Below are positions 25,401 to 36,724 of a stretch of 64,000 nucleotides of DNA, piece after piece (positions within the stretch are counted from its first letter, which is position 1; the number at the start of each line of letters is the position of its first letter). Under the pieces are notes generated by a model. It did no database searches and was not told the origin of the DNA. It worked only from the letters and a program-made list of their open reading frames with translations. Source of the DNA: Parietaria judaica (taxonomy: Eukaryota; Streptophyta; Magnoliopsida; Rosales; Urticaceae); NCBI GenBank assembly GCA_954871525.1, contig OX940870.1, positions 3,565,501-3,629,500 of the forward strand, written 5' to 3'. The translations under genes and the position numbers were made by a program.

Positions 25401-27559
25401 ATTGGTGCTACGGTTATCGGACCCTCTTCAATAATCTATATCACATAAACAAACACATCAGATCTTTTTATAAAAGAAATACAAATCTTTGAACATAAAA
25501 TGCGATGAATTTCTCATGGAACCATGATGCAAATTTATTTATGTAAAATGAGGTTACCTTTTGGTGTCGTCTTTGAACACTACAATCACGACTGTGCAAA
25601 GCTGCAACATTTCCATGCTGATCGCATAACAATTGGACCTCAAGGTGACGACTCTGCAACATAATATTGAAGGAAATATAAATTTCACATATGAAATTGA
25701 TAAATTATAATTTAAATCCATAATAACGCTGATGGGCGGTCTAACCTGAGATGCGACCTTCATTATAAATATCGGGGAACCTGGGACTTCACCCTGAACT
25801 TGCTTAAATAATGCTCTGACTTCATCGTCATTATGAACCTGTAGAATTTGACCAGAGAGTGTGATGTTGATTCCAACAAGGTATATAACCAGAGAGTGGT
25901 CAAGGTGTGGAATTCTTGCTCCAAAGAGGGAATGTTCTTCAATAGTCATTATTAATATAAAATAAAGACAAACCTTTCTAATGCCTTTGCCACCACCGCC
26001 CCAAGAAGCCTTGATCATTGCAGGGTAACCGACAATTTGGCAACTTGCAATGGCTTCTTCTGTCGTATAAACACACGCTTCCCTGTATATTTCGTCTGGG
26101 ATTGTGACCAAGCAGCTATCGGCGGGAATCTTCACCTGAAACATTATATTTATAATATTTAAATGACATGGTCTATAAAATTAATTTAATCAACCGAAAA
26201 GCAGAACAAGTTATAGAAAAGAATTACGTGAGAGCCACTCCACGGAAGAGTTGGTACTTCGGCTGCTTGCGCAATCAATGATGAACCGATTTTATCTCCC
26301 AATGCACCCATTGATGTAGCTGGAGGCCCTAAGAACACAATTCCTCTTGCGTCCAATGCATCTGGAAGCTCCGGGTTTTCTGACGCATGACCCCACCCGG
26401 GCCAAACTGCGTCAACGTGTGTAATCTCTGCCATCTGCATCAAAAAGAACAGAAATGTACAAGAGTTTAGATTCTAATAATTGGTTGTAGTGTGATTATG
26501 ATGATTTGGTGTAAATCTGCAGTCTTAGGAGTTAATTAGGTGTTTGCCTCATGTATCATCAGAAAAATAATCTTCATTCAGACATCTTTCAATTTTTGAA
26601 AAAACACACTACTGCATCGTGAATGCAGCTAAAACAAGACATTTATATCGATTATTAAGACAATATAGCTATTAACAAAATAAACACTTCAACTTACATA
26701 AATCATTCTGTAACATCAACGACGTGAGCTTCTTATTTTAGAATTTCATACCCGTGATACAATTTAGTAGATAATCAGGCACTAATCATTCGTTTGGGAG
26801 TTACACTGTTATTTCAACACTTACAAAGCTAATACAACTACCCATATGAGAAATTTTTCTTAAGCGTGACAGTTATATAGATATCCAAAGAAATATACCT
26901 ATTAACTAAATATATACCTCCTACATTCGTAAACCATTTCATTGATGCGCTTAGCAACACCGTCGACGTAAGCTTCTTGTTACTTGTAATACAATTCACT
27001 ACGTAATCAGGTTCTAACCATTCCTTTGAGCTACATTGAAACTTCCGAACAGTTATAAAGCTAACATAACTAACCATTATGAGTTCCAAGTAACAAACCC
27101 ATAAAATTTTCCTTGGGCTCACATTTTATCCTATTTCTACTTTCAGAAAATCTTCAAAACAAATAACAAAACCGGAGTCTGTATCGGGATTAGTGAACAC
27201 ACCTCTACGATAAGCTGTACATTGGCATAGTTATTATTATTCGTTCCGCCGGGAACTTCCACAAACTGATCGGCGATCCTTATATGCTCAGCGTTGATTC
27301 TCATATCCTCCGGCGTGGCCATTGCCACCAATAAGATCGCCTTCTCGGTGCCGAATGTCTCGTAAGCCCACGTCCTCACACTGCGTATGAATTTGACCGC
27401 TGCCATCCCATTGTTGGCGATCAAAATACTATGGATGGGTCTCTTGCCGCTTAGGGCCCTGCAAAACTCGTTGACTTCTTCGGACACCGAAGCCGGGTTC
27501 CTGACTGAAGCCACCCCGAGAAGACCAGCCATTGCCGGGCTCCTTTGCACTTCTATCAT
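16467..27559 (-). CDS. ACC1: Homomeric (multidomain) acetyl-CoA carboxylase, cytosolic type
   Basis: The enzyme carboxylates acetyl-CoA to malonyl-CoA for fatty-acid elongation, flavonoid and cuticle synthesis. There are 31 coding exons, from 27203-27559 (first) to 16467-16523 (last); the largest, 16627-18771, holds the carboxyltransferase. Exon lengths sum to 6753 nt, or 2250 aa, the usual family size. Domain order: biotin carboxylase from [20 protein letters not shown] (ATP-grasp glycine loop GGGGKG at residues 234-239), biotin carboxyl carrier with EVMKM (biotinyl Lys716, codon at 22889-22891), the ACC central region, then carboxyltransferase with [20 protein letters not shown] and [20 protein letters not shown]. 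The first exon ([12 protein letters not shown]) has no obvious plastid transit peptide, so cytosolic location is inferred. A splice acceptor abuts the ATG, so the leader is split. Exons in between: 26228-26434, 25974-26135, 25746-25838, 25558-25653, 25262-25435, 25000-25093, 24699-24886, 24559-24609, 24434-24473, 24109-24233, 23900-24016, 23734-23808, 23584-23640, 23259-23363, 23089-23175, 22817-23008, 22367-22555, 22134-22244, 21966-22052, 21706-21882, 21447-21524, 21238-21360, 20838-21107, 20444-20757, 20117-20354, 19503-19855, 19204-19417 and 18918-19094. Confidence 0.97.
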
Positions 27560-28200
27560 CCTGCGATGATATATGAGCTCTTGATCAAGAGCTTGAATGC
27601 GTATATATTACATAGATACTGAATAATATATATATATATATAGTTATATACAATAGAGACGCTTTTTCTTTACACCATCATCACAAAATGAAAACACTTT
27701 ATAAGAAAGATTCGCGATCCACAGAGATCAGGCCCTACTCCGAAGCTATAAAAACCCAAAAACTGAACAAAAAAGTAAAAAAGCGAAGAAGAAAAAAACA
27801 CAGCAAATAGTTAGCTCCCGAAAAGCTCTGGAAATCGACGCCGAATCAAACGAAACCGAAGCTCACACAGAAGCAGACATGTAGAGTTGAAAGAATCACG
27901 AATAGCAAACCTCGAAGACAGTCGAATTACGAGGAGGTGGGGAATGAGTGAGTGACCTTAACGGACGAGCGAGCGAGGAAGATCAAACGCAGAGAAATGA
28001 TGGAAGGAAGGTCGGCTCAGAGGGAAAATGGGGGTGATGGATGGAGTGGGAGTGGGAGTGGGAGAGAGAGGTTTAATGGGGAGAGAGGAGTTAGGTGCGA
28101 GTGAGTTCGTTTGGGGAGAGAGAGAGAGAGAGTAACGGCTTTTAATGAAGGAAGGGGCTCGTGCGAGATTGGGCACGTGCCGACCCACCTGCCTCTCGTT
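27560..28200 (-). promoter_or_regulatory. ACC1 leader exon, leader intron and promoter
   Basis: A cgcag acceptor ends one base before the ACC1 ATG. Upstream donors on the minus strand are AAG|gtcact at 27957/27956 or GAG|gtttgc near 27911/27910. The presumed leader exon (about 27960-28190) is strongly CT-rich on the coding strand, with a run of CTCTCTCTCTCT at 28117-28132, typical of plant 5' UTRs. A frame of 76 codons beginning at 28188 lies within it but stops at TAA two bases before the donor. Confidence 0.6.
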
Positions 28201-28220
28201 ATTGCCTGCCTCGAATTTGT

Positions 28221-28866
28221 GAGTGAGGATAGCGTCTCATGATCGGCGGATCCATGTGATGAGGTGGGGTGGTTGAAACCACCCCCAACATTTTAAAAAT
28301 TGCACTAATAGTACTAAAATATTTTAAATTTATGTACATAAACCCCCCCAAAATAAAACTCTAGTCTAATTTTCTCCAAATTAACAATATAACTTGAATC
28401 ATGTTCATTTTAGAAATATTTAATGTTGTATTTTGACGTTGTATTTATCACGTAAATTTAATCAAAAAAATTTGAACCCCCCCTGTCTCAGAATCCTGGT
28501 TCCGCCACTGCTATTCCTTCCGGTCTTTTTTCAATTTATTAGATTTTTTAGACAAATTATTTGATCTTTATAATGACTAAGATTACATCACCAAAGGATA
28601 AGAGATTCGTTGAGGTCAAAAGTTTGACTGTGAGTTGGGTGATGTTTGCCCAACAACCCTTCCTTCTTATGACTCAAATTAAATGGTCTATTAATCGCTG
28701 AATTCAACTTGTTTATTCACATTTGTTTGTCGCACTCAAGAACATATATACTTGTACTACGTAACTCCTTTTATTTATAAAAACTAGAGAGAGACTTTAT
28801 TCTACGATATGATATTCAAACTTCGAATAAGCCGGCCTGATTATAAACGAGTGAGGATAGCGTCTC
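28221..28866. repeat. 18-bp direct repeat flanking 610 bp
   Basis: The word GAGTGAGGATAGCGTCTC occurs exactly at 28221-28238 and again at 28849-28866; both are followed within 10 bases by GGATCC. The enclosed stretch contains the transposon-like element at 28238-28510. The repeat is too long for a normal transposon target duplication. Confidence 0.7.
28238..28510. mobile_element. hAT-like small element, GGCGGA termini (candidate)
   Basis: The right end GGTTCCGCCACTG (complement CAGTGGCGGAACC) is a terminus resembling those of the elements at 2470 and 54731. The left end CATGATCGGCGGATCC is a looser match. No target duplication was found, so the boundaries and class are tentative. Confidence 0.35.
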
Positions 28867-29053
28867 GGATCCCTAAATTTACTAGTCCTAATTTTGTATA
28901 TATGTAATTTATATATAACTAAATATAAAAAAAAATACTTATGATAATCTTAAAGACCTTAATTTTTATAATTTTATTTAACTCAAGACCCCAACAAAAT
29001 ATGACAAATTCGAGGCCAGCCTTCGAAACTTGCAAGAAGATAATAGTGGAAAG
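28511..29053. other. AT-rich intergenic DNA
   Basis: No gene is seen. Its last eight bases (29046-29053, GTGGAAAG) are the left target duplication of the next element. Confidence 0.5.
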
Positions 29054-30367
29054 TATGGTGCACAAAAAAACCAAAAAACCGAATTATGGGACCGAAAACC
29101 TTATTACTGAAGACCCTATAGACCAAATAATAGGGTTCGGGTTAGGGCTGTCTCGAAAACCCGGAATCCGGTTAAAAATCCGTATCCGAATCTGTATCCG
29201 ATCTTAAAATCCGAATCCGAATCCGTATCCGAAAACCGGATTCGGATATCCGGATCCGGATTTAAAACCGGATTCGGATACGGGTTTTAATTTTATAAAA
29301 TCCGGATATCCGTATCCGGTTTTAAACCCGGTTTCTATTAATATTTTAATTTTAATAATATGTTTTAAACCCGGTTTCTATTAATTTTATATGTATTGTG
29401 TGACAATATGTATTAGATTTGTTCGGTTTTTTAGACAATGGGAGAATATGTAGACTTGTACGGGTTTTTTGTCGTTAAAATAAACTTTTTTTTTAAAAAA
29501 TAAATAAAAACCGGATCCGGATATTCGGATAATATCCGGATCCGGTTTCAAAACCGGATCCGGATTCGGATCCGGGTTTTGAAAACAGATATCCGGATTT
29601 CCGGATATCCGGTTTTTCGGATTCGGATCCGGATATCTATTTTCGGATATCCGGTTTTTCGGATCCGGATTCGGATAGTTCCGAAAAACCGGATATCCGC
29701 TCCGGTTACACCCCTAGTTCGGGTCCATAAAACAAGGTATTTGGTCCATTTGGACCGCATTGGGTGTTCGATATTCGGTTTTAATTTTGAGAACCGGTAC
29801 CAAAGATCCATTTGTACCGAAGACCTTATTTAAAACTTAATTTTTATGTTATAATAAATTCATATACAAATAAGGTAACTTTCATCATAAATTAATTTTA
29901 TTTCTAGACATTTGTTTTCTTTCATGTTTTGTCTATGGTTATTTGGGATTTTAATGTTCGTAAAAAATTTAGTTTTTTCTTGGATTATTACGGTTATTCA
30001 ACATCGTTAATAAATAAAGTCATGCAATTGTTTATGAGAAATAGTTATTTTCTCGTAAGCAATAAATAAATTTGATTCAATATTTGTCATAAAAAGTTTA
30101 AAAAAGTTATATTTTTTCAAAAGAAAATCAAAAAGTAGTATTGATGAAGACAAATTTTTACAATTTATATTTTTACTATAAATAAGAGTCTAATTAGGTC
30201 CAAAATCGAATTTAGGACCGAATTTCAATCCTAAATAAGGTTTTTGGTACAAACGGATGTAGCTCTAAAAGATAGGGTCTTCGGTTTTTAATTTCAAAAA
30301 ACTAAATAATAAGGTCCAAGTCTTTTAAATGTAAAACCGATACCGAAGACCCTAATTTACACCCCTA
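29054..30367. mobile_element. hAT-like non-autonomous element, itself interrupted
   Basis: Identical octamers GTGGAAAG flank it at 29046-29053 and 30368-30375. The left end TATGGTGCAC and right end TTTACACCCCTA are imperfect inverted termini. Subterminal regions contain inverted AACCGAA/GACCTTATT words (for example GAAGACCCTA at both ends). The 574-bp element at 29143-29716 plus its 8-bp duplication sits near the left end, so the original length was about 730 bp. Confidence 0.75.
29143..29716. mobile_element. Nested hAT-like element rich in CCGGATATCCGG words
   Basis: It starts TAGGGCTGTC and ends GGTTACACCCCTA. It is flanked by identical 8-bp repeats GTTCGGGT (29135-29142 and 29717-29724). 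The subterminal 130-200 bases on each side are built almost wholly from AATCCGGATATCC-type units in inverted orientation. The long Arg/Ile open frames there are artefacts of the repeats. Confidence 0.85.
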
Positions 30368-30375
30368 GTGGAAAG

Positions 30376-30578
30376 GAACCAACAAAGTTAATATGGTGCA
30401 TCTCTAAAAACATTACTATTGCTTTTGATTTTCTTGAAAAAGGCATGTAATGTATTTATAGGTGATTGTTGATTAGTGGTATTAATTGTTATGGCATAAT
30501 GGGGCTGAGTATGGTAGGGGTTAGGTTGGGTCTATCTATCCAAAAATATCCTTGCATGTGGTTTAATGAATATATATT

Positions 30579-30615
<37 letters not shown>

Positions 30616-31243
30616 TGTCATCTCATAATTGGTCCACATAATCTATTCCATATTTACAATTTTTTTGCTTGTTTGAAGTTTGAACAATATTTTAATAGTC
30701 AAATAATAATATTGGGTACATATGTAGCACCTTAGAAAGGCAAAACATTTGAGCTTAAAAATGAATAGTCTCCCACGTTTTTTCGTTGCCTATCCTACTT
30801 TAGAGCTACCAACTCATTGAAATTTAATTTAATCATAATAAAAATAAAAATAAAAATAGAACACATTTAGTATTGTTTTCTAATGTTTCTTCACTACTAA
30901 TGATTCAAGGAGTTAGTCAATTTTTTTATGAAAAAATTGATTTCCATTATAGATACTATATCATGAAAACAATTCGTCTGAATCTGCACTTATCCGTTTT
31001 GCTCTTGAGATATATCTCAAAGATTTTGTATTCTATTAAAAATAATTTTATATTCATTATTCTCGTTCAAAATCAAGCCATAATATATGATTCTAATTCA
31101 AGTTACATGAAAATGTCAACGCGATGTGATTTGGAGGTGGTAGCGGAAATAATATCTTCCTTTATATGAAACAAGGTCAAGAAGGACAACCCAAATAAAA
31201 TTGGTTTGGACAAGTATGTCTTGTTTATGTTGAGATTTGAGAG
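30376..31243. other. AT-rich intergenic DNA
   Basis: A TA-rich microsatellite lies at about 30568-30615. A 98-codon open frame at 30873-31169 has no recognisable family and codon composition like the surrounding AT-rich DNA. Nothing else is supported. Confidence 0.45.
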
Positions 31244-31799
31244 TAGGGTGGCAATTTGTGGTCTGACACGAAACACGAAACGGTTACGATACGTTTTAAA
31301 TGGGTCTAAGTCTACCATAAATGGATATGGGTGCAACTGTGTCGAACACGTTTAACACGATTAAATAGCAGATAAACACGGCACGAACACGTTAACACGA
31401 TGAGGCCCAATTAGACACGATTAAAGAGCAAAAAGTTACATTTTCTACATTTTATATATGTTATTAAGTGTTTTAATGTTTATTATATATGAAATTATGT
31501 TTTTAGTTTATTAATTACGTCTTACAATATATTATAATGTTTTTAAAATATTCGATAATATAGTAAAATAAATTAAGTTAAATGAGTATAAATTGAATTA
31601 ATTTATCATTTATAAACAAATGTATCTATTAATTGGGTTAAACGGGTAGACACGATAAACACGTTATTTAAATGGGGCGTGTCTGGGTCTCGTCTTTTAA
31701 CACGATTAATAAATGGGGCAGGTCTGGGTCTAGACAAAATAAGTAAAAAACGAATAAGACCCGGCACAACACGACACGCAACCCGAATTATCACCCCTA
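31244..31799. mobile_element. hAT-like non-autonomous element (556 bp)
   Basis: It starts TAGGGTGGCAATTTGTG and ends CGAATTATCACCCCTA. The flanking octamers TTTGAGAG (31236-31243) and ATTGAGAG (31800-31807) differ at one base. Subterminal regions are rich in ACACGA/TCGTGT words in inverted orientation. There is no transposase frame. Confidence 0.8.
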
Positions 31800-32066
31800 A
31801 TTGAGAGATGGAAATTTTGTATTGGATCACTTTGGGTATATTCTTATTAATAGTTTATTTCGATACTTGAATTATTTTGACTTAATATTTGTAAATCTCA
31901 TTTGTTATTTTGTTATCACGGTTTCTTTTTTTCCGCCATAAGTGTGGTTTATTATTTACTTCATGTGACAGAATCACGATACATGTGACTTTCGGCCAAT
32001 AAAAATGAAACAACAAAAGGACAGCCTAAATCGTTTGGAATCTTTCTCCCAAATTAAGGTTTTTTT

Positions 32067-32531
32067 GTTAATGATGGCAAAAATACCCAAAGTTTGGTCA
32101 AAGAACCCCTCGGGTACTCAAAGTTTAAAAATGGTGGTAAAAATACCCAAAGTTATATTTGGGGAGTTGACCACTCCAATCTCGTAACATCGTTAATTTA
32201 CATGTTAACTCTGACCACGCGGACAAACGTGGGTTGCCGACAGAATAATTTTTTCCACGTTGACAAGCCCACATCAGCCTCGTTTACGAGAAAACAGCGA
32301 ATTAAACCCCTAAATAATACTATTTAATATAACTAATTGAACCTCTAATGATTACACTTAACGAAACAGATTTTTTCACTTGGCCAGAGTTATTGGGTAA
32401 GGTAATGGCGTTACAAGAATGAAGTGGTCAACTCCCCAAATGTGACTTTGGGTACTTTTGCCACCACTTTTAAACTTTGGGTACCCGAGGGGTTCTTTGA
32501 CCAAACTTTGGGTATTTTTACCGTCATTAAC
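32067..32531. mobile_element. Mutator-like short element with ~110-bp terminal inverted repeats
   Basis: The left arm 32067-32177 (GTTAATGATGGCAAAAATAC...) is the near-complement of the right arm 32421-32531. Both contain CCCAAAGTTTGGTCAAAGAA, an ACCCCTCGGGTA word and GGGGAGTTGACCACT. The flanks are T-rich, so the target duplication cannot be read clearly. The middle 240 bases are unique and non-coding. Confidence 0.7.
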
Positions 32532-33041
32532 CCTTTTTTATACTATTCTCAAAAAAAGTTCGAGGACAATTAATTCCTATACATACTTCTTTACACACAC
32601 ACAAAAAACGTCATATTTACAAAGACATACTCTATCTAACTAATTTTGCGGAGTAGGATAAATTCTATGCTTGAAACTTCACAAATAGAACTCCATATAT
32701 CTTCTTTAGGATTTTAATTATGTTTTGGTCAACTATACACGAGCTATTAATTATGTTTTTGGTTTAAAGACCAAATTATATAGGTGAACGTGACTCGTGT
32801 GTGTATTCTGTTATAAGGCAAAAGTAGGTGCACCTATTACCAGCCAACTTCATACATTCATCCATGTATGATTATTATACAATATATAATATCTCATGTA
32901 TTAATTATATATACTTTATTGCTACAAAACTATTTCAAACTTGGATCCTTCTCCTTTGGGCTTTGTTTCATTTTTGGAGAAGCTACTCAAAATAGGATCC
33001 CTTTATATTGCAAATCAATTCTTAGACACCAACTTACATTA
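32532..33041. other. Intergenic DNA
   Basis: Nothing is recognised beyond AT-rich sequence. Confidence 0.5.
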
Positions 33042-33049
33042 GATAGACA

Positions 33050-33833
33050 CATGGTTCAACTTACCGATTTTACCGATAAACCGATTACCGTTTTCGACGG
33101 ATTAATCGATAGCTTACCGATTAACCGACGGAAAACCTATAACACTGTAGCTTACCGATTATCGATACTTTTCGATGATTATCGACGGATTATCGATACT
33201 TTTCGAATACTTTTTGACAGAAAACTTATAAAATATTTTGATAATATCATACCACAAAACATATGTTAAATTATTAAGTGTATAATTATAATATTAATAT
33301 TAGTTGAAGTGTATAATATTAAATGAATATACATATTAAGTGTATATGTATGTTAGGTGAAGTTAATATGTATGTTAAGTGTATAATATTAGTTGAAGTG
33401 TGTAATATTAAGTGAAAGTGTATGTGTATGTTAAGTTGTGTAATATAAGTTGAATAACAAAAAGTCCCACATTGATAGATGACAAGAGTTTGGTGATGTT
33501 TATATACCAAATATTAGGGACAAGGGCTTGGGCCCTTTGGGTCATAGGATTTTGTGGATGAGGGAGGACTCACACAAATGTTACACCACCACACGCGCGC
33601 GCCGCCGCCGCCGTCCGTCCGGTTGGGTTGGGCAAATATAATTATTTTTGCCGAATTTTTTTTTACCGAAAAGTACCTTTTTTTTACATTGATTTTACCA
33701 AAAATCGGTTGGTAATCGGTTTATCGAAAACCTCGAAAAGTATATAAAATCGATAAGCATTACAACCGGCAACTTACCGGTAACTATCGAAAAGCCGAAA
33801 AATCGACGATTATCGTCGAAAATTCCAACCTTG
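33050..33833. mobile_element. hAT-like element with ACCGAT-rich subterminal repeats
   Basis: It starts CATGGTTCAACTTACCGA and ends AATTCCAACCTTG (complement CAAGGTTGGAATT). Both subterminal zones are dense in TTACCGAT/ATCGGTAA and TTTTCGA words. The flanks gatagaca and attagaca match at 6 of 8. The interior holds a minisatellite of GTGTATAATATTA(A/G)GTGAA-like units (33270-33450). A foreign-looking segment follows with AAGTCCCACATTGA and GCCGCCGCCGCCG at 33462-33620, probably a second insertion. A half copy lies at 51647-51860. Confidence 0.6.
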
Positions 33834-36724
33834 ATTAGACATACTTAAGTTATAATGTGCTTTTATTTTAATATTTTTGTATTGTTTTAATCTTATAATT
33901 ATTAATAAATAAATAATTTGAGATGAAAAAAAGTGGCGTATGGTTAACTACTTTGGGAAACCAGTTTTGCAATTTAGTTTGGGATCAGTCTGAGAGTTTA
34001 GTCTACCAAACTAGTTTGGGAGATTGATTTTTGAAACACTGTTTGGTTAGTCTTTTGTTAATTTGTGATTGAATTTAAATAGAAAAAAAAAATGCGTTTT
34101 ATCTGAAAGTAATATATATTAAGACTGTCTAAAAAATATTTTTCTTAATAAAAAAATTATTTATATTTCATTACTCTAATTACATGTTTAAATAATGTAA
34201 TATAAATAGTAAATATTCCGTTTCAAGAGTTTATAATTATATCATTGTAATTAAGTCAGTATTTAATAATATACATAATTTAAGTATTTTTGATAATATG
34301 TAGTAATATCATTAAAATATATAATTATATATAAAAATAATTTTAATAATTTATTATATGAGTTAATTTCATTGTAAATATCTTATTATAATATAATACT
34401 ATTATAGAATGGTAATGTATTATTATGATTTTTATTTGTACAATTGACACCAATGGTGAAAACCAACTTCAAGTTATTTTCTATTTTCCTTCATTAAAAT
34501 TTCAGTGGTCTGCGAGACTGGTTTCGAAAAACAGAGACAATAGATAACCAAACATGGTCTGCAAAATCAATTAGACTCTGTTTAAAACCAAAATCCAAAA
34601 CTTATTTTAGAGACCAAACCAAACGCCCTCTACGAAATTTCCAAACTACGCATCACAAAATGATTGGGAGTGAGTTATGAAGAGACAAAGATGAACTTTA
34701 TATAAGTGAAGACGTTGTTGTACGACACGTGATTTGCCAAAAACTAAAGCAAGCCAAGTCTTTCTTCGACTCTTCTTACTCGTGTTTGGTCTCAAATCAA
34801 TTGCAACTTCATTCATTCGCCTCACCTAATCGCGACACGTGGCCACCTAAATACCCATCACTAGTTGGACTTGAATTACAGTTTGATCGTCGTTTAGTCT
34901 CGAAACAAAATTCTTGTCGTTTTCGTTTTAGTACGTCTTCGAAACGCAAAAACGACAGATGTAGAGCTCAACCCCTTTTTTTTTGTAAGGAAAAGATATA
35001 TAACTCGACTTAATTCTTAACTTATGGATTGGTAAAAACAAGTGTTACTCTGTCTAGTGGTAACTATTTATTCAAAATAAAATTCTAGAAATTCATTATG
35101 ATTCTCGTGATACAATCATATATTTGAGTGTGTTTTAATCTATCTATAATAAAACGATGGATCGAGTTGGGTACGCAATTAATTATTTTCTTCATTTTTC
35201 TATTGCGATGGTGAAAGTGAAACCATGACCAAGTAAATGATTACTGATGAGTTTGGAAGGCACGGTGGAAGTGATTGAGTACGATCGAGTAGTGCTTATC
35301 ATCGATATTATTCTCCGGTGAAAGAGCACTCTCGTATTTTTTTAATACTTGTTTTATGAATTATTTATATTTTTATCTGTGTGTTTTACATGAAACTTTA
35401 TGTATTGGCTTCATTCAAATTCCAAAACTGTTGTAAAATGAAACTCGAATACATTTAAGTCGTTGTAAAGTAAACTTGAGTCTAATTTGGACATTTGCCA
35501 ATTGCCACCATTAATTCTTGGTTTTTATGAACATGAAAACTAAGTTTGAGTGATTACTGTCTAAAGTCTAAACCAAATAAGTAATGTTTGTTTTATAAAT
35601 TAAAAAAATGTCACTATTTAGCATGATTATAAAATGATTTCGCAACTAAAGAACTCGTATGACAATTACCGATAAATGATAACTATTCTCTTCATATGTA
35701 ATACAAATATTTGCAACTGATGAGTGAACTTACGACTTTCGAGTGGGGACCACCAAGCTACTTAGTGTACCCAAGGTATTATACCCCGCAAATTAACGTG
35801 GGTAGCCCACCGGTAATTCGGTTTTGGTGGGACTACGGGCATTCGTCGCACCAAAAGGAACCCGTTTCTTATATTATTATTGCATTTTGGCCTTCAAAAT
35901 TTTTAACCCAAGAAGTTCTATACTTTTTTGAACATTTTTTTTTTTCACAATCAACTTGTCCATAATCCCTAAAAAAAACCCTTAAATTATCTAATGTGAT
36001 CATTGAAATTGGGCTTTTAGTCCACGATGATATATGGGCTTATTAAGAAGTAGGTGAGCTTGGGCTTAATGAATATATTCGGCATATATATATGATGTAA
36101 TGTTTTGCTTCTCAAACTTAGAAATTAATTTAATACTTTATACATAAATTTAGGGGATCACAAGTGCAAAACAATGTCATATTGCTCATTGGGGTTATTT
36201 GGGCCTTATGTTTAACGTTGGGTTCGTAGTGTCTAACACAAACAATATCTAATTAGACCTTGTGTTTTCTGATATAATTAAACACGTGCGATTCATCGTA
36301 CTGACAAATCACTTAGAGCCTTAAGCGCATAGCATTATTGCGTGACTCTACACGACACAGTAGTGTCTCTCAACCCTGTCGTTTTTCAAAGGCCCGTGGA
36401 TTCAGAAATAGAGAAGAAAAGGAAAAGTATCTATCGTATGATAATATATTATATACAGTATAAAATTATGTATATATTGAGATATTACAATTTACATGTG
36501 GAGAATATGACATACATATTACATATAGATATTACATATTACATGTGGAGTATATTGATTATTTATTTTAAAAAATATCTTATATTATCGACGCCATTGC
36601 AGAGAATTAAAGAAACTGTGAATAGTGAAACAAGGCTTAATTAGGGAAGAAGAAGGTAGGCCCTTCCAATTTTAGTTTTATGTGTGCTTGCTGGTCCAAA
36701 TGCATCCGCTATGTTGAAAAAATT
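33834..36724. other. AT-rich intergenic DNA with no supported gene
   Basis: A 95-codon frame at 34729-35013 is followed by no recognisable domain. The sequence around 34500-34640 (ACCAAACCAAACGCCC) and 33940-34060 (GTTTGGGA/TGGTTTGG words) looks like inverted transposon debris. No boundaries could be fixed. Confidence 0.4.

Noticed and set aside
29548..29833. Arg/Ile-rich open frames on both strands
   Set aside because: They are translations of CCGGAT/ATCCGG repeats inside the nested hAT-like element.
30873..31169. 98-codon open frame, possible organellar insertion
   Set aside because: The translation does not resemble any chloroplast or mitochondrial protein I know, and composition matches the AT-rich flanks.
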